The notes under the pieces: generated by a model | What the model saw: only the letters and a program-made list of their open reading frames with translations | The model's database searches: none | Told to the model about the DNA's origin: nothing | Shown: one piece after another, positions 63,407-64,000 of the stretch | Numbering within the stretch: position 1 is the stretch's first letter | How the letters are laid out: each line of letters opens with the position of its first letter | Made by a program: the position numbers and the translations under genes | Source: Actinotalea subterranea | Lineage (GTDB): Bacteria > Actinomycetota > Actinomycetes > Actinomycetales > Cellulomonadaceae | DNA: 64,000 nucleotides | Assembly: GCF_008364845.1 (NCBI RefSeq) | Contig: NZ_VTTP01000004.1 | Location: 124,001 to 188,000, forward strand | Direction: 5' to 3'

Positions 63407-64000
63407 GGCTGCGCGCCGCCCGGGTCCCACCGGTCCGCCCGGCTCCCACCGGGTCGGGCAGCGCCGCTGGGCCCGGCACCCCCGTCGGGTCGGGCGCCGT
63501 CGCGAGGCCCGCGCGCGGACGCGGGCGCGCGGACGCCACGAGCACGCCGGCGACCACCACGACGCCCAGCCCGAGCTCCGCGAGGGGCACCCGCTCGCCC
63601 AGCGCGAGCCACGACGTCGCGAGGCCCGCGACGGGGACCAGCATCGAGAACGGTGCGACGGTGCTCGACGGGTAGCGCTTCATGAGCGTCGTCCACAGAC
63701 CCGAGCCGACGACCGTCGCCACCACGACCGTGTAGGCGAGGCCCAGCAGAGCCGGGGCGCCCGTCGACGCGCCGAGCGTCGTCAGCGACGTCGCGATGCG
63801 CTCGGGGCCGTCCAGGACGAGCGCGAGCGCCAGCATCGGCAGCGGCGGCACCACGGACATCCAGAGCGTGAGGCGCAGGGGGCTGTCGGGCGCCGCCAGC
63901 CGCGAGCTGAGGTTGCCGAGCGCCCAGCCCAGGGCCCCGAGGAGGGTCAGGAGCACGGGGACCAGCGCGGCGTCCCCGCCGAGGTGCCCGCGGTGGACCG
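63396..64000 (-). CDS. EamA/DMT-family transporter, C-terminal part (partial)
   Basis: The frame is open to the right edge (...[35 protein letters not shown]), so only the last ~200 residues are present. Visible TM segments: [107 protein letters not shown] (in parts), which is the second five-TM repeat of EamA transporters (YdcZ/RhaT-like amino-acid or metabolite exporters). The C-terminal 45 residues are a disordered Pro/Ala/Gly tail. Substrate unknown. Confidence 0.87.
   Translation of the reverse strand, partial: VHRGHLGGDAALVPVLLTLLGALGWALGNLSSRLAAPDSPLRLTLWMSVVPPLPMLALALVLDGPERIATSLTTLGASTGAPALLGLAYTVVVATVVGSGLWTTLMKRYPSSTVAPFSMLVPVAGLATSWLALGERVPLAELGLGVVVVAGVLVASARPRPRAGLATAPDPTGVPGPAALPDPVGAGRTGGTRAARSLSG

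Overview
The window is chromosomal DNA from a very GC-rich actinobacterium, most likely a Cellulomonas-type member of the Micrococcales. The genus is an inference; the phylum is secure. Evidence for the phylum: mycothiol biosynthesis and mycothiol-dependent-type proteins (mshA, an MDMPI/DinB-like protein), Lsr2, CarD, SenX3-RegX3 and FtsH. The gene order ppa / dacB - DUF2342 metalloprotease - tilS - hpt - ftsH - folE - folP - folBK - DUF3180 - PH proteins - DUF2520 - panC - panD - nadB ... nadC - lysS - lsr2 is a known actinobacterial backbone. I saw no tRNA, rRNA, CRISPR array, insertion sequence or phage gene.

Layout. 1-8 kb: the end of an Fe-S oxidase, a protein with a nuclease-like N-terminus and a RAMA-like modified-DNA-reader C-terminus, a lipoprotein, a hydrolase/reductase pair, then a three-gene minus-strand operon that looks like a type VII-secreted polymorphic toxin system (small helical partner, 623-aa toxin, 108-aa immunity candidate). 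The toxin C-terminus carries all four active-site residues of the CD38/ADP-ribosyl cyclase family, so it is a predicted NAD-destroying toxin. 8-12 kb: an MDMPI protein and the metYX methionine operon, preceded by an eight-codon leaderless reading frame with two Cys and two Met codons. 12-30.5 kb: cell-wall hydrolase, ppa, and the long plus-strand housekeeping run dacB to nadB (folate, pantothenate, NAD precursors, FtsH, purine salvage, tilS). 30.5-33.8 kb: a minus-strand persulfide/sulfane-sulfur island (two single-domain rhodaneses, a CoA-disulfide-reductase/rhodanese fusion, a CstR-like repressor) with two ATACCCC-N2-GGGGTAT operators, sitting between nadB and nadC. 33.8-37.4 kb: nadC, lysS, a small membrane protein, lsr2 and a strong terminator. 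37.4-45.8 kb: the xylose locus (xylBA divergent from a ROK repressor, then a ChvE/XylF-GguA-GguB type sugar ABC transporter) with two near-identical 20-bp operator candidates. 45.9-50.2 kb: a beta-propeller lactonase, mshA and two tandem phosphoglycerate mutase paralogues. 50.2-59.1 kb: the phosphate block (phoU, an unknown membrane metallopeptidase-like protein, senX3, regX3, pstSCAB) with three PHO-box arrays of 11-bp direct repeats. 59.2-61.5 kb: an ArsR - permease - thioredoxin-like module and a lipoprotein. 61.7-64 kb: carD, ispD, ispF and a truncated EamA transporter.

A feature that runs through the window is a TANNNT box ending exactly 6 nt before the start codon (about ten genes). It predicts leaderless transcripts and helped choose several starts, including the metYX leader peptide. 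All coordinates come from reading the sequence; no database search was possible.
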